From: JAAXHB01 sp965221635 | GTDB taxonomy: Bacteria > Actinomycetota > Acidimicrobiia > Acidimicrobiales > Aldehydirespiratoraceae | DNA: 64,000 nucleotides | Assembly (NCBI GenBank): GCA_965221635.1 | Contig: OZ244902.1 | Location: forward strand, 3,348,001 to 3,412,000 | Direction: 5' to 3' | Shown here: positions 43,877-52,077 of the stretch, one piece after another | How the letters are laid out: each line of letters opens with the position of its first letter | Position numbering within the stretch: position 1 is the stretch's first letter | The notes under the pieces: generated by a model | What the model saw: the letters and a program-made list of their open reading frames with translations, nothing else | What the model was told of the DNA's origin: nothing | The model's database searches: none | Position numbers and translations under genes: made by a program

Positions 43877-45486
43877 TGGCCTCCCGACGCCGCACCCCAC
43901 GACCGGGCCTGGTGCTCGAAGTCGACCGCTCCACACCGCCGGTGCTGTTCCACCACGGAGAGGGATTCCGCCTCGAGAGGCTCCCGGCGGGTCGAAGCAG
44001 GGTGATCTACCCCGCGGAGCCCAAGCCAGGCCTCGCCGACCCCGACGGCGCCATCCGCCAAGCGTTGCTGAACCCGCTCGAAGAGGCGCCGCTGCCGTCG
44101 CTGATGCGACCCGGCATGAAACTCACCATCGCTTTCGACGACGTGTCGCTGCCACTGCCCCCGATGCGCCGCCCCGACATCCGCCAGCGGGTGATCGAAG
44201 CCGTGCTCGACATTGCCGCCGAGGCAGGAGTGGACGACGTTCACCTGATAGCAGCGCTGGCGCTTCACCGTCGCATGACCGAAACAGAGTTGCGTCACGC
44301 CCTGGGTGACAGGGTGTACGACGCGTTCGCACCCCAGGGAGCGCTGTACAACCACGACGCCGAAGACCCCGACGGCATGGTGGTGCTCGGCCACAGCGAC
44401 CAGCAAGAACTGGTGACCATGAACCGCCGAGCCGCCGATAGCGACCTGCTGGTGTACGTGAACATCAACCTGGTGTCCATGGACGGCGGCTGGAAGTCCA
44501 CCGCAACCGGACTGTCGGACTACCGGGCGTTGCTGCACCATCACAACGTTTCGGCGATGCAACAGTCCAAATCGTTCATGGACAGACACCGCTCCGAGCT
44601 GCACCACTCCAACTGGCGCCAGGGCGAGGTGATCAAGGCCAACGGCCCGCGCATCTTCCAGATCGAAACCACGGTGAACAACAACACCTTCGGCTGGGAC
44701 GGGCCCCTCTCGGTGCTGCAAAGGCGCGAATGGGAATGGTCGGGGCGTGACAGGGCGTCGTTCATGGCCATGTCGGCAGGGCTCAAGGCGATGCCCACCT
44801 CGACGAAGCGCAAGGTGTTCAACTCGTGGTTGGCGCCTTATGAGCTCACCTCTGTGCAAGCCGGTGCGGTGGATCCGGTTCACGACCGCACCACCGAGCA
44901 CGTGCTGGCACAACACCTGGTGCCGGTGCAGGGCCAAACCGACATCGTCACCATGGGCCTGCCCTACATCTGCCCCTACAACGTGAACTCGGTGATGAAC
45001 CCCATCTTGGTGATGTGTCTGGGCTTGGGGTACTTCTTCAACCTTTACCGGGGACGCCCGGTGGTGCGCGAGGGCGGGGTTGCGATCATGAGCCACCCCA
45101 CACCGTGGGAGTTCCACCCGGTGCATCATCCCAGCTACATCGACTTCTTCGAGCAGCTACTGGCGGAGACAACAGACCCGGCGGTGCTGGAAGCGAAATA
45201 CGAGCACCAATTCGCCACCGACGAGTGGTACATCCACCTGTACCGAACCAGCTACGCCTACCACGGCGTTCACCCGTTTTACATGTGGTATTGGGGGGCG
45301 CACGCCTTGCAGCACCTGGGTCGGGTGATCATCGTGGGTGGCGACCCGCGGGCGGTGAGACGCCTCGGGTTCCAACCGGCGTCCACCCTGTCCGACGCGC
45401 TGGAGATCGCCTCGGACGTGGTGGGCCCCCAGCCCACGATCACCCACCTTCACAACCCGCCGATCCTGATGGCGGACGTCACGTGA
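43876..45486 (+). CDS. LarA-like (DUF2088) protein
   Basis: A 536-residue protein whose first part follows the lactate racemase LarA N-terminal (DUF2088) pattern: MRPGMKLTIAFDDVSLPLPP, VLDIAAEAGVDDVHLIAALA, LHRRMTETELRHALGDRVYD, HDAEDPDGMVVLG. The second half is longer than LarA, with conserved-looking HPTPWEFHPVHHPSYIDFFE and HPFYMWYWGAHALQHLGRV, rich in His and aromatic residues. LarA uses a nickel-pincer cofactor; no larBCE genes are present, so racemase activity is doubtful. Start ATG 43876 shares its A with the TGA of the reductase gene. Sandwiched between acyl reductase and acyltransferase genes, it likely acts on a lipid intermediate. Confidence 0.78.
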   Translation: MASRRRTPRPGLVLEVDRSTPPVLFHHGEGFRLERLPAGRSRVIYPAEPKPGLADPDGAIRQALLNPLEEAPLPSLMRPGMKLTIAFDDVSLPLPPMRRPDIRQRVIEAVLDIAAEAGVDDVHLIAALALHRRMTETELRHALGDRVYDAFAPQGALYNHDAEDPDGMVVLGHSDQQELVTMNRRAADSDLLVYVNINLVSMDGGWKSTATGLSDYRALLHHHNVSAMQQSKSFMDRHRSELHHSNWRQGEVIKANGPRIFQIETTVNNNTFGWDGPLSVLQRREWEWSGRDRASFMAMSAGLKAMPTSTKRKVFNSWLAPYELTSVQAGAVDPVHDRTTEHVLAQHLVPVQGQTDIVTMGLPYICPYNVNSVMNPILVMCLGLGYFFNLYRGRPVVREGGVAIMSHPTPWEFHPVHHPSYIDFFEQLLAETTDPAVLEAKYEHQFATDEWYIHLYRTSYAYHGVHPFYMWYWGAHALQHLGRVIIVGGDPRAVRRLGFQPASTLSDALEIASDVVGPQPTITHLHNPPILMADVT

Positions 45487-45493
45487 CAACACC

Positions 45494-46450
45494 GTGAGCC
45501 TCGCAAGGGACCTGGGCTGGGCGTCGTTGCGATCGAGGCTCCCTTCACCGTCGCGTTACCTGCGAACCAGGTCGTTTCCGCTTCGTGCGCCGAGCACTCC
45601 GGGCGGGGTGGAGGTGTTGGACACCAACAACCGCACCGGCGCCGACTACGACACCGACTGGTCACGGCGCTGGCCGGCACGCATGGGCAGAGCCGCGATC
45701 GTGGAGGGCCCGATGCGCGCCGCGGTGTGGGCGGTGGCCTCGCCCCGCCGTCAGGGCGTCGACCGCCTCGCCGATCTGCGTGGCCCGGTGGTGTTCGCAT
45801 CGAATCATCACAGCCACATCGACACGCCGCTGTTGTTGACCTCCATTCCCGAACGGTGGCGACACAAAATCGTTGTGGGCGCAGCCGCCGACTACTTCTT
45901 CGGCACTCGCATGGCAGCGGTGGCGTCGTCGCTGGTGATCGGCGCCATCCCCATCGAACGGGCACGGGTGGGGCGACGCTCCGCGGACCTGGCGGCAGGC
46001 CTCATCGAGGAGGGCTGGAGCCTGCTGATCTACCCGGAGGGGGGTCGCAGCCCCGACGGGTGGGGTCAGACATTCCGTGGCGGCGCCGCGTACCTGGCCT
46101 TGCGCTGCGGGGTGCCGGTGGTGCCGGTTCATGTGGCCGGAACGGGCAGGATCCTGCGCAAAGGCAAGTCGCTGCCACAGCCGGCATCCACCGTTGTGGC
46201 CTTCGGCACGCCGATCGTTCCCGGCGAAAGCGAACGAGCCACCCGACTGGCGGCACGCATCGAACGAGCCGTGGCGGCCCTGGCCGACGAGACCCGCACC
46301 GACTGGTACTCGGCGAGGCGTCGCGCCCACGCAGGCGACAGTCCCATCCTCACAGGACCGCAAGCAGGCGCATGGCGGCGAGTGTGGGCCCTCGGCGACC
46401 GGTCACCCCGAGCCTCACGCCGCCGCCGCCGAACCTGGCCCAAGCTGTAG
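45494..46450 (+). CDS. PlsC-type lysophospholipid acyltransferase
   Basis: A 318-residue 1-acylglycerol-phosphate acyltransferase family protein: FASNHHSHIDTPLLL (catalytic HX4D), GAIPIERAR, LLIYPEGGRSPDGWGQTFRG (EGxxS-like), GVPVVPVHVAGTG. No transmembrane helix is obvious; an N-terminal Arg-rich region could be peripheral. GTG 45494 lies 7 nt after the LarA-like gene stop, so it is the third gene of one operon. It would move an acyl chain to a lipid backbone made or modified by the two upstream products. Confidence 0.85.
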   Translation: MSLARDLGWASLRSRLPSPSRYLRTRSFPLRAPSTPGGVEVLDTNNRTGADYDTDWSRRWPARMGRAAIVEGPMRAAVWAVASPRRQGVDRLADLRGPVVFASNHHSHIDTPLLLTSIPERWRHKIVVGAAADYFFGTRMAAVASSLVIGAIPIERARVGRRSADLAAGLIEEGWSLLIYPEGGRSPDGWGQTFRGGAAYLALRCGVPVVPVHVAGTGRILRKGKSLPQPASTVVAFGTPIVPGESERATRLAARIERAVAALADETRTDWYSARRRAHAGDSPILTGPQAGAWRRVWALGDRSPRASRRRRRTWPKL

Positions 46451-46510
46451 CCCTTCCCGCGCTGCCGCCACTCCCCGAAGGCAGCGCCCGCAGGTCAATA
46501 GGCTCGAATC

Positions 46511-48844
46511 ATGGCCGTCTTCGCGAACACACCAATCGAACTGATCCGCAGGGTTTACAGCACCCTCGACGAGCGCATCGGTGAGGCCCGTGCCCGCCTG
46601 GGCAGGCCACTCACGCTCGCCGAGAAGATCCTTGTCAACCACCTCGACGCCGCGTTCCTTCAAGGCGCAGGCGCGTCAAGCGGCCCCGACGCTGCACCCG
46701 AGTTCCCCCAGCGGGGCGTCACCTACACCGACCTGCGGCCCGACAGGGTGGCCATGCAGGACGCCACCGCGCAAATGGCGTGGCTGCAGTTCATGACCGC
46801 CGGCCTCGACGAGGTGCAGGTGCCAACGACAACCCATTGCGACCACCTCATCCAGGCCCGTGTGGACGCCAAACGTGACCTGGCCGACGCACTGTCGGGC
46901 AACAGCGAGGTTTACGACTTTCTGCGCAGCGTGAGCGCCCGTTACGGCGCCGGGTTCTGGGAGCCCGGCAGCGGCATCATTCACCAGGTTGTGCTGGAGA
47001 ACTACGCCTTCCCGGGCGGCATGATGATCGGCACAGACAGTCACACCCCCAACGCCGGCGGTCTGGCGATGGTGGCGGTGGGAGTGGGTGGCGCCGACGC
47101 CGTGGACGTGATGACCGGATTTCCGTGGAACGTGCGCTGGCCGGGCCTGATCGGCGTTCACCTCACCGGCGAACTAAACGGCTGGTCGTCACCCAAGGAC
47201 GTGATCCTCAAAGTGGCCGACATTCTCACCGTGTCGGGCGGCACCGGCAGCATCGTGGAGTACTTCGGCCCCGGCGCCGAGTCCATGAGCGCCACCGGCA
47301 AGTCCACCATTTGCAACATGGGCGCCGAGATCGGCGCAACCACGTCGCTGTTCGAGTTCGACGACGCCATGGATCGCTACCTGCGCAGCACCGGCCGCGA
47401 ATCCACCGCGGATGAGGCCGCAAAGGTGAGACGCCACCTGCGATCCGACCCGGAGGTGCTGCAAGACCCTGAGCGCTTCTTCGACAGGGTGATCGAGATC
47501 GACCTGTCCACCCTGCGCCCCCACATCAACGGCCCCCACACCCCAGACCTTGCCCGGCCGGTGAGCGACCTCGGCGCCGAAGCCAAGGAGGCCGGCTGGC
47601 CGCTGCGGATAAGCGCAGCGCTGATCGGCAGCTGCACCAACTCTTCTTATGAGGACATCACCAGGGCCGCTTCGATAGCCCGCGACGCCGCATCCAAAGG
47701 CCTCAGCGCCCGCACCCGCCTGCTGGTGACCCCCGGTTCGGAACAGATCCGTTCCACGATCGTGCGAGACGGGCTGATGGCCGACTTCGAGGCCCTCGGC
47801 GCCACCGTGCTGGCCAACGCCTGCGGGCCGTGCATCGGCCAATGGGACCGATCCGACGAAGAGGGCCACACCCCCGGCGAGACGAACACCATCGTGACCT
47901 CGTACAACCGCAACTTCCCCAAACGCAACGACGGCGACGCCGCCACGCTGGCCTTCGTGACATCACCCGAAACGGTGATCGCACTGGCGCTCGCCGGCAC
48001 GCTCGACTTCGACCCGGTGCAGGGCACCCTCACCAACGAACACGGCGAACAGGTGAGCCTCAAGGAGCCCGTTGGGGTGGAACTTCCGGCCGCTGGTTTC
48101 GACCCGGGCGCGTCCACGTTCCTGGCCCCGCCGGAGGACGGATCGGCGGTGTCGGTGAAGGTGTCGCCCACGTCGCAGCGGCTGCAACTGCTGCAACCCT
48201 TCGAGGCGCCCCAGGGCAACGAGTTCACCGACCTGCTGGTGATCGCCAAGGCCAAAGGCAAATGCACCACCGATCACATCTCCGCTGCCGGGCCGTGGCT
48301 GAAATACCGGGGCCACCTGGAGAACATCTCGGGCAACCTTTACCTGGGCGTGGTGAACGCATACGGCGACTACCCCACCGGTCACGGAAAGAACCAGCTC
48401 ACCGGCGCGGTGGAGCCGCTGCCGGACATCGCCAAGGCGTACCACCAAGCCAACAGGCAGTGGGTGTTCATCGGGGATCACAACACCGGTGAGGGCTCCA
48501 GCCGTGAGCACGCCGCCATGGAACCCAGATTCCGGGGGTGCGTGGTGGCGTTGGCCCGCAGCTTCGCCCGCATCCACGAAACGAACCTCAAAAAGCAGGG
48601 CGTGCTGGCGCTCACGTTCGCCGACGGCGCCGATTATGACCGCATAGGTGAGGACGACCGCATCGCGGTTCGCAACCTCGACCGGTTGGCGCCGTCGGTT
48701 CCGGTGCGCATCGAGGTGACCTCAGCCAACGGCGAGCAGTGGTCTTTCGAGGCGCATCACACTCTCAGCGCCGATCAGATCAAGTGGTTCGAGGCGGGCA
48801 GCGCCCTCAACATCATCCGCCGCAACGCCGGCTCCAGCGCCTGA
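46511..48844 (+). CDS. acn: Aconitate hydratase, mitochondrial-type
   Basis: A 777-residue aconitase interconverting citrate and isocitrate. Fe-S ligand Cys residues are in LIGSCTNSSYED and NACGPCIGQWDRSD; substrate motifs MIGTDSHTPNAGGLAM and EGSSREHAAMEPRFRG are present. The length and DATAQMAWLQFMTAGLDEV/NISGNLYLGVVNAY features match mitochondrial-type aconitases (about 750-780 residues), not the AcnA/IRP1 type of about 900 usual in actinobacteria. ATG 46511 has TAGGCT 6 nt upstream (leaderless). A strong hairpin follows the stop. Citrate synthase and AceK genes lie a few kb downstream. Confidence 0.93.
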   Translation: MAVFANTPIELIRRVYSTLDERIGEARARLGRPLTLAEKILVNHLDAAFLQGAGASSGPDAAPEFPQRGVTYTDLRPDRVAMQDATAQMAWLQFMTAGLDEVQVPTTTHCDHLIQARVDAKRDLADALSGNSEVYDFLRSVSARYGAGFWEPGSGIIHQVVLENYAFPGGMMIGTDSHTPNAGGLAMVAVGVGGADAVDVMTGFPWNVRWPGLIGVHLTGELNGWSSPKDVILKVADILTVSGGTGSIVEYFGPGAESMSATGKSTICNMGAEIGATTSLFEFDDAMDRYLRSTGRESTADEAAKVRRHLRSDPEVLQDPERFFDRVIEIDLSTLRPHINGPHTPDLARPVSDLGAEAKEAGWPLRISAALIGSCTNSSYEDITRAASIARDAASKGLSARTRLLVTPGSEQIRSTIVRDGLMADFEALGATVLANACGPCIGQWDRSDEEGHTPGETNTIVTSYNRNFPKRNDGDAATLAFVTSPETVIALALAGTLDFDPVQGTLTNEHGEQVSLKEPVGVELPAAGFDPGASTFLAPPEDGSAVSVKVSPTSQRLQLLQPFEAPQGNEFTDLLVIAKAKGKCTTDHISAAGPWLKYRGHLENISGNLYLGVVNAYGDYPTGHGKNQLTGAVEPLPDIAKAYHQANRQWVFIGDHNTGEGSSREHAAMEPRFRGCVVALARSFARIHETNLKKQGVLALTFADGADYDRIGEDDRIAVRNLDRLAPSVPVRIEVTSANGEQWSFEAHHTLSADQIKWFEAGSALNIIRRNAGSSA

Positions 48845-48895
48845 GGCCCCTGACCCGAAGTTTCACCGCGGGGCCCAACCGCACTGGCGCCCATA

Positions 48896-48944
48896 CAGAC
48901 TGAAGCGGCTGACCTGGAGGGGGCAAGACCAGCCGCTTCGTCTG
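48896..48944 (+). terminator. Strong hairpin after aconitase
   Basis: CAGAC-t-GAAGCGGCTG (48896-48911) pairs with CAGCCGCTTC-GTCTG (48930-48944): 15 pairs with one bulge and an 18-nt purine-rich loop. It is 52 bp after the aconitase stop. There is no T-run, so it may be a transcript-end stabiliser or a factor-dependent terminator. Confidence 0.6.
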
Positions 48945-49140
48945 TTCGAAAGGCCCTGGGGCCCCTCGACAAATCTTTCCGTTCTGTTTTGCGAGTCTGC
49001 GTTCGGTGGCCTCTGCGGCAAGCGTGGGGTGACCGGGGCAGCGCTGTGCATCCATTCAAGCCCAACGCGCGGCAAATGTCACTATCGCTCCAACAGCTTG
49101 TAACGATATTTGGTATCTGAATCTGTGATAGCTTGGGGCT

Positions 49141-50397
49141 GTGGACCTGCGGCAACTGAGCGCCTTGCTGGCGGTGGCCGAGCACTCCAACTTCACCGAC
49201 GCGGCACGGTCGCTTCACACCGTGCAGTCCAACGTGTCGGCGCACATTTCTCGCCTGGAGCGCGAAGTGGGAACCACGCTCATCGATCGCGCCCGGCGTG
49301 AACTCACCCCCGAGGGCGAGGTGGTGGCCGACCGCGCCCGTCGCATCCTGGTGGAGCTGCAAGGCATATCCGATGACCTGGCCTCCATGGGTGGCAGCCT
49401 CACCGGCACCGTGAGGCTGGGGGTGATCGGCACGGCGGCCCGTTGGATCGTGCCACCGCTGATGGACGTGGTGCGTCGGCAGCATCGGCACCTGGAGGTG
49501 ATCGTGGTGGACGCAACCACAACGTCGCTGCTCACGCTGCTGGTGCAGAACCGTCTGGATTTGGCAATGGTGAACCTGCCGGTGAACGACCGAGACATCA
49601 AAACGGAGGCGCTGTTCACCGAGCAAAAGGTGGTGGTGGTGCCCGACAATCACGAACTGGCCGACCGTGAACGCGTGGACCTGTCCGAACTGGCCCAGTA
49701 CGAGTTGCTGCTGGCGCCGCAGGGAACGGCCTTTCGTGACGAGATCGACGCCGACGCTCGAGCGGCGCAACTGGAGCTGCGGCCCTGGGCACTGGTGGAC
49801 GGGCTGATCTTGTTGGCGTCGCTGGCGTTTCAGGGATTCGCCCCGGCGCTGCTGCCGGCGGGAATCACGCTTGGTGACGTGCCCACCAGTGGCTGGCGCA
49901 GCGTGGCGGTGGACAGGCTCAGCCCACGCCAGGTGGGCCTGGCCCGCAACCGGCGGGTCACCTCACCGGCCCCGGCGCAGGCGGTTGCCAAGCTGATCAG
50001 TGTGATCGTGCGCAGCGAGGTGCAGAATCGCCCCCACATGCAACACAGCAACAGCGAACCCAGCCTGCCCGACACGCCCGAACCGGTGAACAATCCGGGG
50101 GACGCCACGAGCGCTGAGGCCCGTAACCGTCAGACGCCAAGCACCAACAGGGCAAACACCAAGCGCGCTAACACCAACCGGGCGAGCACCAACCGGGCCA
50201 AGGCCGGCCGCGCCAACACCAGCCGCGCCAAGGCGGGCCGCGCCAAGACAACCAGAGCCAAAGCCGGCCGGGCGAACACCAACCGGGCGAACGCCAGCCG
50301 GGCGAACGCCAGCCAGAAAAAGCCGACAGGCACCGGCGAGTCGAACGCAAACCCCGCGCCGCCACGCACAAGGCGCGCAACCAAGGTCAAGCCATGA
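49141..50397 (+). CDS. LysR-family regulator with basic repeat tail
   Basis: A 418-residue LysR regulator: helix-turn-helix LSALLAVAEHSNFTDAARSL with VSAHISRLEREVGTTLIDRA, then a substrate-binding domain (TVRLGVIGTAARWIVPPLMD; LDLAMVNLPVNDRDI). The core ends near residue 300. The last 110 residues are an Arg/Lys/Ala/Asn/Thr repeat tail of 5-residue units (NRANT, GRAKA, SRANA), like histone H1 or HU-type tails. GTG 49141 has TAGCTT 6 nt upstream. It is followed, through a duplicated start region, by a carboxyltransferase gene, which is its probable target or co-transcribed partner. Confidence 0.9.
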   Translation: MDLRQLSALLAVAEHSNFTDAARSLHTVQSNVSAHISRLEREVGTTLIDRARRELTPEGEVVADRARRILVELQGISDDLASMGGSLTGTVRLGVIGTAARWIVPPLMDVVRRQHRHLEVIVVDATTTSLLTLLVQNRLDLAMVNLPVNDRDIKTEALFTEQKVVVVPDNHELADRERVDLSELAQYELLLAPQGTAFRDEIDADARAAQLELRPWALVDGLILLASLAFQGFAPALLPAGITLGDVPTSGWRSVAVDRLSPRQVGLARNRRVTSPAPAQAVAKLISVIVRSEVQNRPHMQHSNSEPSLPDTPEPVNNPGDATSAEARNRQTPSTNRANTKRANTNRASTNRAKAGRANTSRAKAGRAKTTRAKAGRANTNRANASRANASQKKPTGTGESNANPAPPRTRRATKVKP

Positions 50398-50516
50398 GCG
50401 CCACACTGGACAGCCACGAAACCCCAGAGGTGAAGACTCGCCCCGACGCCAAGGTCAAGCCATGAGCACCACACTGGACAGTCACGCAACCCCAGAGGTG
50501 AAGATTCGCGCCGACG
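50381..50516 (+). repeat. 68-bp tandem duplication of the carboxyltransferase gene start
   Basis: ccaaggtcaagccatgag begins at 50381 and again at 50449; about 65 following bases match with a few substitutions. Unit 50381-50448, second copy 50449-50516. The period is not a multiple of three. Confidence 0.9.
50394..50465 (+). CDS. 23-codon leader ORF created by the duplication
   Basis: ATG 50394 overlaps the LysR gene stop (ATGA) and opens a frame MSATLDSHETPEVKTRPDAK ending at TGA 50463-50465. That stop overlaps the ATG (50462) of the carboxyltransferase gene. The first 14 residues copy the carboxyltransferase N-terminus. It may keep translational coupling across the duplicated unit. Confidence 0.5.
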   Translation: MSATLDSHETPEVKTRPDAKVKP

Positions 50517-51835
50517 CGGCACGGATGGTTCGGGCCGGTGTGGCCTCGGTGGGTGGTCGCACGGTGGTGCAGGTGGACGCACAGGGCGCCGATCCGGCCG
50601 ACAGCGCACTGGTTGAATCCGACGGCCAGGCGATCGCCGCGGCTGCCCGTCTGGCCCGCTCCCAGCGCCTGCCGCTGCTGATCTGGATTGCGTCGTCGGG
50701 TTCGGACATCAACAGAGGCATCGGCACCCTCAACGCCTGGGGCACAGCGTCAGCGGAGATCGCCCGCTGCTCGGGGGTGGTGCCGATAGTCGTGGTGGCC
50801 ACCGGGCCCACCGTTTCGGGGCCGGCGCTGATGCTGGGACTCGCCGATTTCGTGATCCTCACAGCCGAGGCGTACGCGTTCGTGGTGGGGCCCCGCACGG
50901 TGGAGTTCTTCACCGGGATGCCCGTTGACCGCGCAGAACTCGGTGGTCCGCACACACACCAGAGCCGATCCGGTGTGGCCGATTTTGTGGTGGCAGACCA
51001 CGCCGAGGCGCTGGAGTTGCTGGCCGAACTGCTCGACTACATGGGCGACCACTGCGACACTCACCCACCGAGCCGCCCGTCCACCGACCCGGTGCAACGA
51101 CGGGTGCCCGAGGCGTTCGAGGTGCTGCCCGACGGCGCCACCGGCAGCTACGACGTGCGAGACGTGATCACCCCGGTGGTTGACCACGGCTTGCTGCTCG
51201 AACCACACGCGGACTGGGCGCCCAACCTGGTTACCGCCTTCGCCCGCGTCGGTGGAATACCCGTGGGTGTGGTGGCCAACCAGCCTCAAAGCCTGGCCGG
51301 AACGCTCGACATTGCCGCCTCACGCAAAGGCGGTCGTTTCGTGGCGTTTTGTGACGCGTTCAACCTGCCGCTGGTGACCTTCGTGGACACCTCAGGCTTT
51401 CAACCCGGCAAGGATCTGGAGTGGCGCGGCATGATCCGCTACGGAGCCCAGATGGCCTTCGCGTATGCCCGGGCCACGGTGCCCAGGGTGAACGTGACCA
51501 TTCGCAAGTCCTACGGCGGGGCTTACATAGTGATGGACTCCAAGACGATGGGCAATGACGTGGCCCTGGCATGGCCCTCCGCGGAGATTGCGGTGATGGG
51601 CGCCAAGGGGGCGGTGGAGATCCTGCACCGCAACGCCGACCCCGACCAGCGGGCCGAACTCGAAGCGGACTACGAGCAGCGCCTGCTCAACCCGTACGTG
51701 GCTGCGGAGCGCGGCACGATCGACGCGGTGATCGACCCTGCCGACACACGCCGCGAGATCCACGCCGCGCTGCAAATGCTCACCAACAAAAGGGAGCGGC
51801 TCCCCCGCCGACGCCACGACAACACCCCGCTGTAG
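50462..51835 (+). CDS. Acyl-CoA carboxylase carboxyltransferase-like protein
   Basis: A 457-residue crotonase-fold carboxyltransferase of the propionyl/acetyl-CoA carboxylase beta type. Motifs: VVATGPTVSGPALMLGLADF, FVVGPRTVEFFTGMP, GGPHTHQSRSGVADFV, FARVGGIPVGVVANQP, LVTFVDTSGFQPGKDLEW, RKSYGGAYIVMDSK, AWPSAEIAVMGAKGAVEIL. It is shorter than the usual 510-540 residues, mainly at the N-terminus. A biotin carboxylase gene is not in the window. ATG 50462 lies in the second copy of a 68-bp duplication and overlaps a leader ORF stop. Confidence 0.88.
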   Translation: MSTTLDSHATPEVKIRADAARMVRAGVASVGGRTVVQVDAQGADPADSALVESDGQAIAAAARLARSQRLPLLIWIASSGSDINRGIGTLNAWGTASAEIARCSGVVPIVVVATGPTVSGPALMLGLADFVILTAEAYAFVVGPRTVEFFTGMPVDRAELGGPHTHQSRSGVADFVVADHAEALELLAELLDYMGDHCDTHPPSRPSTDPVQRRVPEAFEVLPDGATGSYDVRDVITPVVDHGLLLEPHADWAPNLVTAFARVGGIPVGVVANQPQSLAGTLDIAASRKGGRFVAFCDAFNLPLVTFVDTSGFQPGKDLEWRGMIRYGAQMAFAYARATVPRVNVTIRKSYGGAYIVMDSKTMGNDVALAWPSAEIAVMGAKGAVEILHRNADPDQRAELEADYEQRLLNPYVAAERGTIDAVIDPADTRREIHAALQMLTNKRERLPRRRHDNTPL

Positions 51836-51949
51836 GTCACCGCTCTCAGGCACCGCCTTTGGGCACCCCTATCGGGCACCCCTTGAGGGCGCCCTTTGGG
51901 ACACCCCGGAAGGGACGCCAAGGCGCCGGTGGCCCGGCCCTCGGACGCC

Positions 51950-51978
51950 TTCGGAGAGGTTCGGCGGCCCGTTATAGT
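51950..51978 (+). promoter_or_regulatory. Promoter of citrate synthase gene
   Basis: TTCGGA (51950-51955), 17-bp spacer, TATAGT (51973-51978), about 100 bp before the gltA GTG. It gives gltA a long leader, unlike the leaderless genes nearby. Confidence 0.5.
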
Positions 51979-52077
51979 GAGCCCCACGCGAGCCCCAGGC
52001 CGGGCCGCAATGTGGCGGAAGCACTCGCCGGGTCCGCGTTCCATAACGCAGTCGCGTCCCGAGAAAGCGAGCCGCCT

